In this document: one piece after another, positions 1-7,249 of the stretch
Position numbering within the stretch: the first letter of the stretch is position 1
Layout: each line of letters begins with the position of its first letter
NCBI GenBank assembly: GCA_035405645.1
Contig: DAONJL010000071.1
Coordinates: 1,287-10,865 of the forward strand
Direction of reading: 5' to 3'
DNA: 9,579 bases
Origin: DAONJL01 sp035405645 [NCBI: bacterium]
Lineage (GTDB): Bacteria; JAGOBX01; DAONJL01
The notes under the pieces: generated by a model
Seen by the model: only the letters and a program-made list of their open reading frames with translations
Told to the model about the DNA's origin: nothing
Database searches by the model: none
Program-made: the position numbers and the translations under genes

Positions 1-52
1 TTTTTTTATTGAATAATTTCTAAAAAACTTCACAAACTTCACGTCGGAGGTT
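1..52 (-). repeat. Interspersed gene-end repeat, copy 1
   Basis: First of three copies. The near-invariant 30-bp core is at 23-52: read on the minus strand it begins AACCTCCGACG and continues with the direct repeat GTGAAGTTT-GTGAAG into a poly-T run. The AT-rich flank 1-22 aligns loosely with the flanks of the other two copies (consensus like AATAATTT before the A-run). The core runs into the RluA-family gene: AAA CCT CCG ACG TGA is its last four sense codons and stop. The copy is cut off by the window edge, so its far side is unknown. Confidence 0.9.
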
Positions 53-707
53 TTAATATACGGAAAAAATCTGCTGGATAATCTGCTTTTAATTTTAAAA
101 TATTTCTCGTCAATGGATGAATAAATGTAATTGAAAATGAATGCAATGCTAATCTATTAATGACATCTTGTTGAGTATAAAAAGGATTATATAAATCATC
201 GCATAAAATCGGAAAATCAATTGCAGAAAGATGAACTCTAATTTGATGAGTATAACCAGTTTTAGGGATTGCAGCAATAAGAGTATAATCTGAATATCTT
301 TTCAATACAATTATTTCTGTCTCTGCTTGCTTGCCTTTCACTTCGTCAATTATTGTTCGATGTTTTTTATCTCCATTTTTTCTTAATTTTAAAGTAATCG
401 TTTTTTTATCCCATTCTGGATTACCTCTTATAATTGCGTGATACTCTTTATTTACTTCTCTTTTCTCCATTAAAATATTTAAAAATCTATGACTTTCCGA
501 ATTTCGAGCAAATAATATTATTCCACTTGTTTGTTTGTCAAGTCTATGAACAATGAATACTTTTCCGAATTTTTTTTCAATTATTTTGGATAAACAAATT
601 TTATTTTTATCATAACCATCTGGTATTGAAAGTAAACCTGCTGGCTTGTTCACTGCTATAATTGAATCATCTAAATAAATGATATTTATATTCTCCTCAA
701 TAAACAT
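39..707 (-). CDS. RluA-family pseudouridine synthase
   Basis: Predicted RNA pseudouridine synthase that isomerises uridine in rRNA or tRNA in the cytoplasm. The 222-residue protein starts straight into the catalytic fold (IIAVNKPAG at residues 16-24) and has no N-terminal S4 domain, so it resembles short members such as RluA/TruC rather than RluC/RluD. HRLDKQTSG (54-62) holds the catalytic Asp57. GYTHQIRVHL (151-160) is the conserved late motif, with Tyr152 where most family members have Arg. The ATG at 705-707 has no Shine-Dalgarno sequence upstream; a GAGGAG lies a few codons inside the gene instead. The last four residues, KPPT, and the TGA stop are encoded by an interspersed repeat (22-52), so the C-terminus appears to have been replaced by the repeat. 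The target nucleotide cannot be told from sequence. It is about 600 bp from the upstream operon and probably not part of it. Confidence 0.93.
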   Translation of the reverse strand: MFIEENINIIYLDDSIIAVNKPAGLLSIPDGYDKNKICLSKIIEKKFGKVFIVHRLDKQTSGIILFARNSESHRFLNILMEKREVNKEYHAIIRGNPEWDKKTITLKLRKNGDKKHRTIIDEVKGKQAETEIIVLKRYSDYTLIAAIPKTGYTHQIRVHLSAIDFPILCDDLYNPFYTQQDVINRLALHSFSITFIHPLTRNILKLKADYPADFFRILKPPT

Positions 708-714
708 AATTAAA

Positions 715-1280
715 AAATTTGGTATATATTAAACCTTATTTGATGACCGATTTATTGCTTAACTTTATTTCGCGTAAATATGATACTTAATAAAAAAATT
801 TTAATAACTGGCTGGTATATAAAGTCTATCTATATGAAAATATCCAATCTATTTTTCTTAAATTCTTTTGTTTCACTTTTTATTCTTTAACAAATGCTTC
901 TGATAGTTAGTCTAATTTAACTTATATCTTTTTAAACATCTATATTCTTTATTTTTTCTTTTTACATACAATAATATATTTCACTTAATTTTTTTTTCTT
1001 CTCTCAAATTTAAATACTCTTCTTCTTTTGGTAATGTTATATTTATTTTTTTGGTAAACTTACTTTATCATATACATAAATATTTTTATCTTGCACCTCT
1101 TCGGCTATTATATAATGATACTTTAAACTTTTTAACTATAGCATTTATTCTTTTTTTATAAATCATTCTTTTATATTTCATCTCTAATTTTTAATCTTCT
1201 CATAGAATTTTTTTATCTTTATTATTATTTTTTCACAAAGAAGTAATTTCATCACACTTGTTTTGTAATGTGATACCCTT
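715..1280 (-). pseudogene. Decayed IS481-type transposase, N-terminal half
   Basis: No intact ORF is present, but minus-strand translation across frames gives an ordered set of motifs matching the first half of an IS481/rve transposase. They are: a helix-turn-helix-like stretch KRINAIVKKFKVSLYNSRR (within 1089-1166); YVYDKVSLPKK (about 1046-1078) running, after a frameshift in an A-run, into KKINITLPKEEEYL (about 1010-1052), which matches the family linker around D.SH.PK.IN..L...E; EYRCLKRYKLN (915-947), like the YR.LkRhgLN segment; GYFHIDRLYIPASY (804-845), containing the first catalytic Asp of the DDE triad; and AINRSSNKV (732-758), matching AIDR.S. The spacing fits roughly 190 residues. 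Several stops and at least three frame changes make it clearly dead. The rest of the gene is missing: the next thing downstream is the start of the pseudouridine synthase. The family call is from remembered motifs, not a search. Confidence 0.75.
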
Positions 1281-1308
1281 CGTTGTTCACTTTTTATATA
1301 TCAAGCGG

Positions 1309-2457
1309 TTATTTTTCGTTTTTTTTAATTATTCTACCATGACACAACATCTTATAGATACCTTCAAGAACCTCAAAATTTTTATTCCAATCTGCTTTTT
1401 CCTTTGCTAACTTAATATTATTTTCTCTCATTTTACATCTTAATTCTTTGTTATTGCTTAACAAAATTATTTTTTCTGCTAATTCTTTAACGCTTTTTTT
1501 AGGAATTATAAAACCATTTATATAATCTTTTATCCATTCATAATTCACAAAAATATTTGTAGTTATTACTGGTAGCCCACAAGCCATAGCTTCAAGCATC
1601 GAGCAGGATGTTCCATCGGAAAGTGAAGCATTTACATAAATATCCGAAGCATTCAAATATTGTGCTAATTCAAAAGGAGAACAATATCCGATATATTTAT
1701 AATAACCTTTTGCAAAAGAATCCAATTCATATAGAATTTTTTCTTTCAAATGTCCTCGACCAATCAATATTAATCTTAAATTCTTATTTTCTTGAATAGC
1801 CAATTTAAATGCTTCGATAAAATATTGATGTCCATATATTTCTATGAAATTTCTATTTATTATTAAAATTATTTTATCATTCCAATCTAATTGTTTCCGT
1901 AATTCTATATTTGGTTTATAAAAAAAAATTTCCTGTTCAACTCCCCATGGAAATGTAATTACTTTATCTTCATCTATATTACCAATTTTTACAACAAACT
2001 CTTTTTGATATTCGCTATCACAGGTGAGCATATCTGCACACCGAATTGTAAATCTTGTTTTAATAAAAGTCCAGAGCGAAGTAAAAGCATCTAATAATAT
2101 ATCAGTTCCGACAGGCATTAATAAAAATGGATGAAATCCAGTTAATGCACCAATATAACCCTCTAATCTTACATAACTGCAATGTAAAATATCAGGTTTA
2201 AATTCTTTTATCAATTTTTTTAATTGATAAACTTTATAAAATAAATTTAATGGTCCAAATATTTTATAAAATCTATTTATTGGCAAAAAATTAATATACT
2301 CGATATTTTTTAAATTTTTATATTCTTCGCTTAATTCAATCTTCTCTACTGTATAAACGATGCACTTAACTTTGTAATTATTATCATTCAATTTTTTTAA
2401 AAATTTATAATCATATGGATTATTTAATCCACTGATCGCCAGAAAACAAATTTTCAT
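1309..2457 (-). CDS. GT4-family (GT-B fold) glycosyltransferase
   Basis: Predicted retaining glycosyltransferase that transfers a sugar from an activated donor to a growing glycan on the cytoplasmic face of the membrane. The 382 residues fit the family. The N-terminal Rossmann half starts MKICFLAISG and contains MPVGTDIL (114-121). The donor-binding half starts near residue 195, with LILIGRG (229-235) and the signature DGTSCSMLEAMACGLPVI (281-298). The usual EX7E motif appears here as Asp281-x7-Glu289. PWGVE (170-174) replaces the common PNGVD. It is the last gene of the five-gene operon: its ATG follows the TAA of the acetyltransferase with a single base between, so translation is probably coupled. 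It would attach the sugar made by the upstream genes or extend the chain that carries it. Donor and acceptor are unknown. Confidence 0.93.
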   Translation of the reverse strand: MKICFLAISGLNNPYDYKFLKKLNDNNYKVKCIVYTVEKIELSEEYKNLKNIEYINFLPINRFYKIFGPLNLFYKVYQLKKLIKEFKPDILHCSYVRLEGYIGALTGFHPFLLMPVGTDILLDAFTSLWTFIKTRFTIRCADMLTCDSEYQKEFVVKIGNIDEDKVITFPWGVEQEIFFYKPNIELRKQLDWNDKIILIINRNFIEIYGHQYFIEAFKLAIQENKNLRLILIGRGHLKEKILYELDSFAKGYYKYIGYCSPFELAQYLNASDIYVNASLSDGTSCSMLEAMACGLPVITTNIFVNYEWIKDYINGFIIPKKSVKELAEKIILLSNNKELRCKMRENNIKLAKEKADWNKNFEVLEGIYKMLCHGRIIKKNEK

Positions 2458-2458
2458 T

Positions 2459-2992
2459 TTATTTTTTCAATTCTTTTATTATTGATATAGGCTGTCCATA
2501 AGCCAATACATTCGCCGGAATATTTTTATTCACAATTGAACCTGCACCTATAACTGAATTATCACCTATTTTAACACCTGGTAATATTATCACACCAGCA
2601 CCTATAAAAACATTATTTCCTATATAAACATCAGCTATTTTATAACAATTATGATATATTTTTCCTATTTCGTAACTATTTGAATATGTATAAATCTGGG
2701 TATACGGACCAATTGCAACATCATTTCCGATATATAAATTACAATCACTACAATTACAATAAACCCGAACGCCAAGATGTGAATTACTTCCAATAATAAT
2801 TTTACTATTTTTTCCAATTGCTAAAAAACATTCATCATATATATATGATTTAGTTTCCATATATAAATTTTTTGGATTTTTAATTACAACATTATTAAAA
2901 ATCCGCGAACCAGGTCCCAATTTGCCTAAAGTTTTTTTCCAGTAAATTAACTTGATAAGATCTATAAATTGAAATATTTTTTTCCACTTCAT
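2459..2992 (-). CDS. Hexapeptide-repeat (left-handed beta-helix) acetyltransferase, WbbJ/LacA-like
   Basis: Predicted O-acetyltransferase of the xenobiotic/maltose/galactoside acetyltransferase class, likely trimeric and cytosolic, using acetyl-CoA. Of its 177 residues, hexapeptide repeats begin near residue 58 (AIGKNSKIIIGSNSHLG) and run through YIGNNVFIGAGVIILPGV (123-140) to KIGDNSVIGAGSIV (141-154), ending YGQPISIIK where most relatives have GnPA..I. The region that normally carries the catalytic His (T.NH.Y) reads TYSNSY (102-107), with Asn at 105; no His is seen at that site, though H72 and H114 are nearby in sequence. YCNCSDC (78-84) is an unusual Cys cluster. The gene lies 15 bp downstream of the B12-type radical SAM gene and ends one base before the glycosyltransferase start. 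It lacks a clear Shine-Dalgarno sequence. It probably decorates the sugar or glycan made by the operon. Confidence 0.88.
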   Translation of the reverse strand: MKWKKIFQFIDLIKLIYWKKTLGKLGPGSRIFNNVVIKNPKNLYMETKSYIYDECFLAIGKNSKIIIGSNSHLGVRVYCNCSDCNLYIGNDVAIGPYTQIYTYSNSYEIGKIYHNCYKIADVYIGNNVFIGAGVIILPGVKIGDNSVIGAGSIVNKNIPANVLAYGQPISIIKELKK

Positions 2993-3007
2993 ATTTGTAA
3001 TTTTAAA

Positions 3008-4420
3008 TTAAAAATAATTTAATCTACTGTAATATTTTATCTTGCTCTCTAAATAATCTTTTATTATTCTTTTAAATATTTTTATAATTTTATTTTTATC
3101 TGATAAATTAGATATTAATTTACTTAAAAAAAGTAAAATAGGCTTATTGTGAAAATAATATCTATAGGGAATAATTTTCTGTATTTTTATTAACTCTTCT
3201 GAATTGAATTTATCCGTTTTAATCATTGAATCACCATAAACACTATCAACATAATTTTTAATAATACAATTATTATTTTCATATATTTTTCGTATTTCAG
3301 TGCCTTCGAAAGGAGTCATTATTGTAAATTGAACTGAATAAGGTTGGGCTTTAATATTAAGATCAAGTGTTTCATCAATTTCTTTTCTTGATTCAAGGGG
3401 TAATCCTATAATATTAAAACTATGTATCTTTATCTTTAATTTTTTAGCATAATGAAATATTTCAATTATTTTTTCGTTTTTTACATCTCTTTTTAAAATG
3501 TTTTTCCTAATATTTTCATTACCACTTTCAATACCTATACTTATTCCTTCACACTTTGCTTCTTTTAATATTTCCAAAATTTCTTTATCAATTTGCGTTA
3601 CCTGCCCCATACATCTAAATGGGATATTAATTTCTTTTTGGTAAATTTTACAAAATTCCACTACCCTTTCCTTTTTCATAAAAAAAGTTTCATCCTGTAT
3701 AAAAAATGAATCATTGTTATAAGCAAAAATAATTTCTCGCATCTCTTCAATAACATTCTCAATACTTCTGAAACGGATATAATTATTTTTATAAATCTTT
3801 TTATAAATCGGATTCACACAATACGAACAATTAAATGGACAACCACGTGCAGTAAGAATCGGTGTCCCATGAGAAATCATCAAATTGTGCCGTGTGTCAA
3901 AAATTTGTCTGTCAGGAAAAGGCAAAATGTCAAGATTTGTTTCCAAATCTGAATAACCCCTGTCAATTATATTTCCATCTTTTTTATACCAAATTCCATT
4001 TATTTCGCCATAATATTCATAATTGTTATTTTCAAATTCCTCAATAAATTTTATTAACGAAATTTCACCTTCGCCTAAACAAAGATAATCGATATCTTGA
4101 TTTTTTAAAAGTAAAATCGGCGATATTGTAGCATGGATGCCTCCGACCAATATTTTTAGTTTTGGAAATTTTTCTTTTATAAATGAAATAATTTTTGTGG
4201 ATAATGTTATATTTGTAGACATAATTGAAATGCAAATTAAATGAGGTTGAAAATATTTTAACTTATATAGTAAATTATCATCAATAGCACCATTTAATGT
4301 TGTGTCATATAATATCACATTATGATTATATTTTTTTAGTATTCCAATTAGATAAGATATGCCTAAAGGTAAACGCCAATTATTTTTTTGATTATTTGGA
4401 TAAATAAAAAGAATTTTCAT
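3008..4420 (-). CDS. B12-binding-domain radical SAM enzyme
   Basis: Predicted radical SAM enzyme of the cobalamin-binding-domain class. In 470 residues it shows an N-terminal Rossmann-like B12-type domain: MKILFIYPNN, LPLGISYL (17-24), ILVGGIHAT (90-98) and CLGEGE (114-119). The DxHxxG position reads DTTLNG (39-44), so the cobalt-ligating His is absent, which is common in this class. Next come ARGCPFNCSYC (191-201) with the [4Fe-4S]-SAM cysteines C194, C198 and C201, then GIESGN (296-301) and NIIGLP (336-341). The C-terminal 70 residues are Lys/Ile-rich. Known members catalyse methylation of unactivated carbons, ring rearrangements or methylthiolation; the substrate here is inferred from context to be a sugar intermediate or lipid-linked glycan. 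Its ATG lies two bases after the stop of the other radical SAM gene with no Shine-Dalgarno sequence, implying translational coupling. Confidence 0.93.
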   Translation of the reverse strand: MKILFIYPNNQKNNWRLPLGISYLIGILKKYNHNVILYDTTLNGAIDDNLLYKLKYFQPHLICISIMSTNITLSTKIISFIKEKFPKLKILVGGIHATISPILLLKNQDIDYLCLGEGEISLIKFIEEFENNNYEYYGEINGIWYKKDGNIIDRGYSDLETNLDILPFPDRQIFDTRHNLMISHGTPILTARGCPFNCSYCVNPIYKKIYKNNYIRFRSIENVIEEMREIIFAYNNDSFFIQDETFFMKKERVVEFCKIYQKEINIPFRCMGQVTQIDKEILEILKEAKCEGISIGIESGNENIRKNILKRDVKNEKIIEIFHYAKKLKIKIHSFNIIGLPLESRKEIDETLDLNIKAQPYSVQFTIMTPFEGTEIRKIYENNNCIIKNYVDSVYGDSMIKTDKFNSEELIKIQKIIPYRYYFHNKPILLFLSKLISNLSDKNKIIKIFKRIIKDYLESKIKYYSRLNYF

Positions 4421-4422
4421 TT

Positions 4423-5427
4423 TTATATAAAATTTTTTGTTTTTATTTTTTTTAATTTATCAATCAAAATATTATACTTAGTGATTCTGCATTCAGGGCA
4501 GTAACGATTACAAAATTTATTATCAAGAACTTTCCTGATTTGCTTAATTCTTTCTTCGCCATTCCAAATATCTTTAAATTTCTGATTATTTATATTTCCA
4601 ATAGGTTTTAACCATTCATATACATTTAACCTGCCGCAAATAAATACATCTCCGCTTGCAGAAATAATTGATACAAGCGAATTTGCATAACAGGGCACAC
4701 CATTATTCCCACGTACTTTATTTTCTTGTAAAGCATCTGCAATAATTGAAAAATCTTTATTTTCAAAATGTTTGAGATAATCCAAATTTGTTTCAATATA
4801 TAAATCAGGATTATCGATTACAGGTCTGAAATGTATATATTTAACCCCTATCTCTTTTAAGATTATGGTTAATTCTTCGAGGTGATTTATATTATCCTGT
4901 GTTATAATATAACCTATTCCGCAAACATTAGTCTTTTGTGCTATTTTTTTTATATTATTAATTACTGTATCAAAATTATTTGTTCCTTTAAGTTTTTTAT
5001 ATTCATTTGAATTTGCTGCATCAAGGCTTATTCTTATCCAATCAAATTTATGAAGAATATCTTCATAATTTAAAATAACGCCATTTGTAATTAGTCCTAC
5101 ACCAAGTCCTTTATCATATATATAATTAATTATCTCGATAAAATCTGGATGTAATGTAGGTTCTCCTCCGCCCTCGATTGTTATTCCTTTTGTTCCACCT
5201 ATTTTCAAATCATCAACAAGGTTAAAAATTACTTCTTTTTTCAAAGTTCCCGGTAAACGATTTCTTAACTCATAATCAGAGCACCAGATACATTTCTGAT
5301 TGCATTCATTAGTTAATGAAAGTTCAACGCTTATTGGATAAAGAAAATCAGGATTATCTTCATTTGAATTTAACAATGCTTTAAGTTTATCTGGAAATAA
5401 TAGAATTTTATTAAGACCAATTTCCAT
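4423..5427 (-). CDS. Radical SAM enzyme with SPASM/Twitch-like C-terminus
   Basis: Predicted radical SAM enzyme of 334 residues. SLTNECNQKCIWC (37-49) carries the SAM-cluster cysteines C42, C46 and C49 in CX3CX2C spacing. GGGEPTLHP (86-94) is the SAM-binding GGE motif, and LITNG (112-116) and RISLDA (132-137) are the following core strands. The C-terminal part has C246 (VPCYAN), C264 (DVFICGRL), then C306, C310 and C313 (CNRYCPEC) with GNINNQKFKDIW (277-288) between: the layout of a SPASM or shortened Twitch domain holding at least one auxiliary Fe-S cluster. SPASM/Twitch enzymes include dehydrogenases and epimerases of sugars and aminocyclitols as well as peptide-modifying enzymes; next to a sugar aminotransferase, the former seems more likely. 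No precursor peptide ORF is seen nearby. The start has an AATAAAGAGGT ribosome binding site. Confidence 0.93.
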   Translation of the reverse strand: MEIGLNKILLFPDKLKALLNSNEDNPDFLYPISVELSLTNECNQKCIWCSDYELRNRLPGTLKKEVIFNLVDDLKIGGTKGITIEGGGEPTLHPDFIEIINYIYDKGLGVGLITNGVILNYEDILHKFDWIRISLDAANSNEYKKLKGTNNFDTVINNIKKIAQKTNVCGIGYIITQDNINHLEELTIILKEIGVKYIHFRPVIDNPDLYIETNLDYLKHFENKDFSIIADALQENKVRGNNGVPCYANSLVSIISASGDVFICGRLNVYEWLKPIGNINNQKFKDIWNGEERIKQIRKVLDNKFCNRYCPECRITKYNILIDKLKKIKTKNFI

Positions 5428-5437
5428 TATGCTTTTT

Positions 5438-5447
5438 ACCTCTTTAT
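5438..5447 (-). promoter_or_regulatory. Ribosome binding site of the SPASM-like radical SAM gene
   Basis: On the minus strand the sequence AATAAAGAGGT ends 10 nt before the ATG at 5425-5427. The same 11-mer precedes the aminotransferase start at the same distance, supporting both starts. Confidence 0.75.
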
Positions 5448-5469
5448 TTTACAAATTATATAATATCAT

Positions 5470-6477
5470 CTATCTGACTAAAAGTATATCTCTGATTTCC
5501 TCGACAGATTTATCGAAATGTTCCCAACCATAATAAATAGGCGGACAACAGTGATGCTCTGCAACCCATTCTGTATTTGGCAAATTTATATTGCTCTTGC
5601 AAATAATATGGCAGGGTTCGCCAAATACTTTTCCTGTCTCTTCCTTTAATTTAGTATCAAAAATTATATATTTATAATAACCGCTTTTCATCCCCTTCGG
5701 GAATTTAATTCTATTATTAAATATTTGATTATATTTTTCAGCTAATTGATTTTTCCATTCAAGAATCATCGGCAATCTTTCCATTTGAATTATACCAAAT
5801 GCTGCGGTTATTTCATTCATTCGACAATTAAAACCTTCAATTTTATATTCGAATTTCCCATAATTTCTATATTTTTTTACCCAGTCGATTATATCTTTAT
5901 TTTTACTTACTACCATACCACCTTCACCCAATGGCATTGTTTTTGTAGAATAAAAGGAATAAAAGCCTGCAAAACCAAAACTGCCTGCATGCCTTTCATT
6001 ATAAGTGGCACCATGAGAATGAGCGCAGTCTTCAATCAAATATATATTTTGTTTCTCACAAAAATCTGCAATTTCAGATATTTCAAAAGATAAATGTCCA
6101 CCTATATGTGTTAAAATTACTGCTTTAGTATTTTGTGTAACTTTATCTTTTAATGATTGTAAATCCAAACATAAATCTTTTTTACTGCAATCTGCAAATA
6201 TTACATTTCCATTATTTTTTTTTACTGCAAATACATCACAAATAAAATTATTCGATTGAACAATTACATCTTTATTTTTTATATCTATATACCGTAAAAT
6301 TGCTTCAAGCGCTGCACCACCATTACAAACTGCTGCACAATATAATTTAGTATATTCAGAAAATAAATCCTCAAATCTATCGACCATTTTCCCTTCTGAT
6401 AAAAAATTACTATCAAAAACTTCATCGAGCAATTTATAATATTTTTTTCTAAACTCTATCTCAAATGGAATTTTCAT
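5470..6477 (-). CDS. DegT/DnrJ/EryC1/StrS-family PLP-dependent sugar aminotransferase
   Basis: Predicted aminotransferase that converts a nucleotide-linked ketosugar into an amino sugar with PLP, usually using glutamate as amino donor. In 335 residues, GGAALEAIL (53-61) fits the PLP-phosphate loop, IEDCAHSHGA (148-157) contains Asp150 that pairs with the pyridine nitrogen, and FYSFYSTKTMPLGEGGMVV (172-190) contains Lys179, the Schiff-base lysine. It is some tens of residues shorter than the usual 370-400, the deficit being in the C-terminal domain; the end reads HHCCPPIYYGWEHF (308-321). It is the first gene of the operon, 42 bp upstream of the SPASM-like radical SAM gene, so it probably supplies the amino-sugar precursor. 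The start is fixed by an AATAAAGAGGT ribosome binding site. The sugar and position aminated cannot be read from sequence. Confidence 0.95.
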   Translation of the reverse strand: MKIPFEIEFRKKYYKLLDEVFDSNFLSEGKMVDRFEDLFSEYTKLYCAAVCNGGAALEAILRYIDIKNKDVIVQSNNFICDVFAVKKNNGNVIFADCSKKDLCLDLQSLKDKVTQNTKAVILTHIGGHLSFEISEIADFCEKQNIYLIEDCAHSHGATYNERHAGSFGFAGFYSFYSTKTMPLGEGGMVVSKNKDIIDWVKKYRNYGKFEYKIEGFNCRMNEITAAFGIIQMERLPMILEWKNQLAEKYNQIFNNRIKFPKGMKSGYYKYIIFDTKLKEETGKVFGEPCHIICKSNINLPNTEWVAEHHCCPPIYYGWEHFDKSVEEIRDILLVR

Positions 6478-6487
6478 ATTATATCCA

Positions 6488-6497
6488 ACCTCTTTAT
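6488..6497 (-). promoter_or_regulatory. Ribosome binding site of the aminotransferase gene
   Basis: Minus-strand AATAAAGAGGT with a 10-nt spacer to the ATG at 6475-6477; it matches the site ahead of the next gene. No convincing promoter could be picked out in the AT-rich leader. Confidence 0.75.
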
Positions 6498-6559
6498 TTG
6501 GAATAAAAATTGTCTATTAACTTAGATAGTTTAAGATATTATGCTTCTTTAATAAATAC

Positions 6560-6990
6560 TTTTCATGTTATAAATAAATCTTATCCTTTTAACTTAACAT
6601 TTTATTATAATTATTAATAAACTCTATCAATTAACTTTCATACTTTCAAGAACAATCTTATCATTGGAAATATATATTGTTAATTAACTTTTGTTTAATT
6701 TTATTTTTTTATCTTTTTTTTGCCCTTTAGTCCGAGGATATTTAAATATTATGATTTTATGCTGCATTTTTTTATCCTTGCATACTTTTACAAAATAATA
6801 AATTTAATATCTTCAGGTTTATTTTAATCCATTATAATCCATTATAACAAAACTTAATCCTTATCAGTTAATATTTATTTTATCTTTTAAGGATGAAATT
6901 TTAGAACCTCCTCTAAAAATTTTTTACTAATTTTCTTACTCTTATTCTTTACCTCTTTTACATAGACTAATCATGATTTATCATATTTAT
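6560..6990 (-). pseudogene. Decayed rve/IS481-type transposase, C-terminal half
   Basis: Minus-strand translation with stops and frameshifts gives, in order: YDKS-stop-LVYVKEV (about 6950-6985), ending just after where the AIDR.SR motif would be; NKSKKISKK then FLEEVLKFHP (6890-6919), a stop, KIK, a stop, ILTD (6863-6874), matching the family pattern FL..vl..fPfKIk.ILTDNG with the second catalytic Asp; then HKIIIFKYPRTKGQ (inside a 27-codon ORF at 6684-6767), matching H...i...P.TNG; and LIEFINNYNK (6601-6630), matching the late yiNYYN segment before R.H. The order and spacing of all blocks fit the second half of an integrase-core transposase. Lesions include many stops and a 10-bp tandem duplication. 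The third catalytic acidic residue is not recognisable in the decayed text. The stretch between 6985 and about 7130 translates to nothing I can assign. Confidence 0.75.
6826..6845 (-). repeat. 10-bp tandem duplication inside the transposase remnant
   Basis: AATCCATTAT occurs twice head to tail on the plus strand. A 10-bp duplication shifts the reading frame, so it is probably one of the lesions of the pseudogene rather than a functional repeat. Confidence 0.8.
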
Positions 6991-7134
6991 CTTTACACTC
7001 TATGTTGTTTAATAATTTTGTAAACACTTTGTAATTGATTTTCATTATTTTATTCTTTTTATTTAAATCTCTTATATATTCGTTGTAATTATGACACTAT
7101 TCTATTTTTTTTTACTTTATTATATTATTGTTAA

Positions 7135-7162
7135 GTTTTCAGTTTTCGCTGTTCGCTGATCA
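7135..7162 (-). repeat. Degenerate 7-bp tandem repeats
   Basis: Four heptamer units on the plus strand, GTTTTCA, GTTTTCG, CTGTTCG and CTGATCA, lie directly upstream (plus direction) of the 10-bp array and the second gene-end repeat. They look like a short sequence repeat of the kind common in intergenic DNA of some bacteria; no function is implied. Confidence 0.6.
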
Positions 7163-7175
7163 ACATTCTTCTTTT

Positions 7176-7200
7176 CTAATTACACTAATTTATACTAATT
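7176..7200 (-). repeat. 10-bp periodic CTAAT array beside repeat copy 2
   Basis: CTAAT recurs about every 10 bp, with units TACACTAATT (7181-7190) and TATACTAATT (7191-7200). The array ends 19 bp before the 30-bp core of copy 2. The third copy has the same kind of array at the same distance, so array and core probably form one element. Confidence 0.7.
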
Positions 7201-7219
7201 TTTTAATTAATAATTTATT

Positions 7220-7249
7220 AAAAACTTCACAAACTTCACGTCGGAGGTT
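7220..7249 (-). repeat. Interspersed gene-end repeat, copy 2
   Basis: Second copy of the 30-bp core, identical to copies 1 and 3 over the core apart from the length of the A/T run. It lies immediately 3' of the PglD-like gene and its first minus-strand bases overlap that gene's TAA (7248-7250). It is flanked on the other side by the AT-rich spacer and the CTAAT array. Confidence 0.92.

Noticed and set aside
1251-1274. Inverted repeat ATCACA...TGTGAT downstream of the glycosyltransferase as a terminator
   Set aside because: The stem is only six base pairs with a 12-nt loop and is not followed by a U-run on the minus strand.
5746-6093. Plus-strand 115-codon ORF and other plus-strand ORFs
   Set aside because: They lie antisense within well-supported minus-strand genes, have low-complexity Phe/Ile/Ser-rich translations and no domain signals.
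6478-6700. Sigma70-like promoter for the operon
   Set aside because: Many TATAAT-like strings occur in the AT-rich leader, but none has a convincing -35 partner at proper spacing, so no single promoter is supportable.
6738-6749. Perfect palindrome ATATTTAAATAT as an operator
   Set aside because: Short AT palindromes are expected by chance at this base composition, and it lies inside the transposase remnant.
6684-6767. 27-codon ORF as a small gene
   Set aside because: It reads HKIIIFKYPRTKGQ, which fits a decayed transposase segment in line with flanking fragments, and it has no ribosome binding site.
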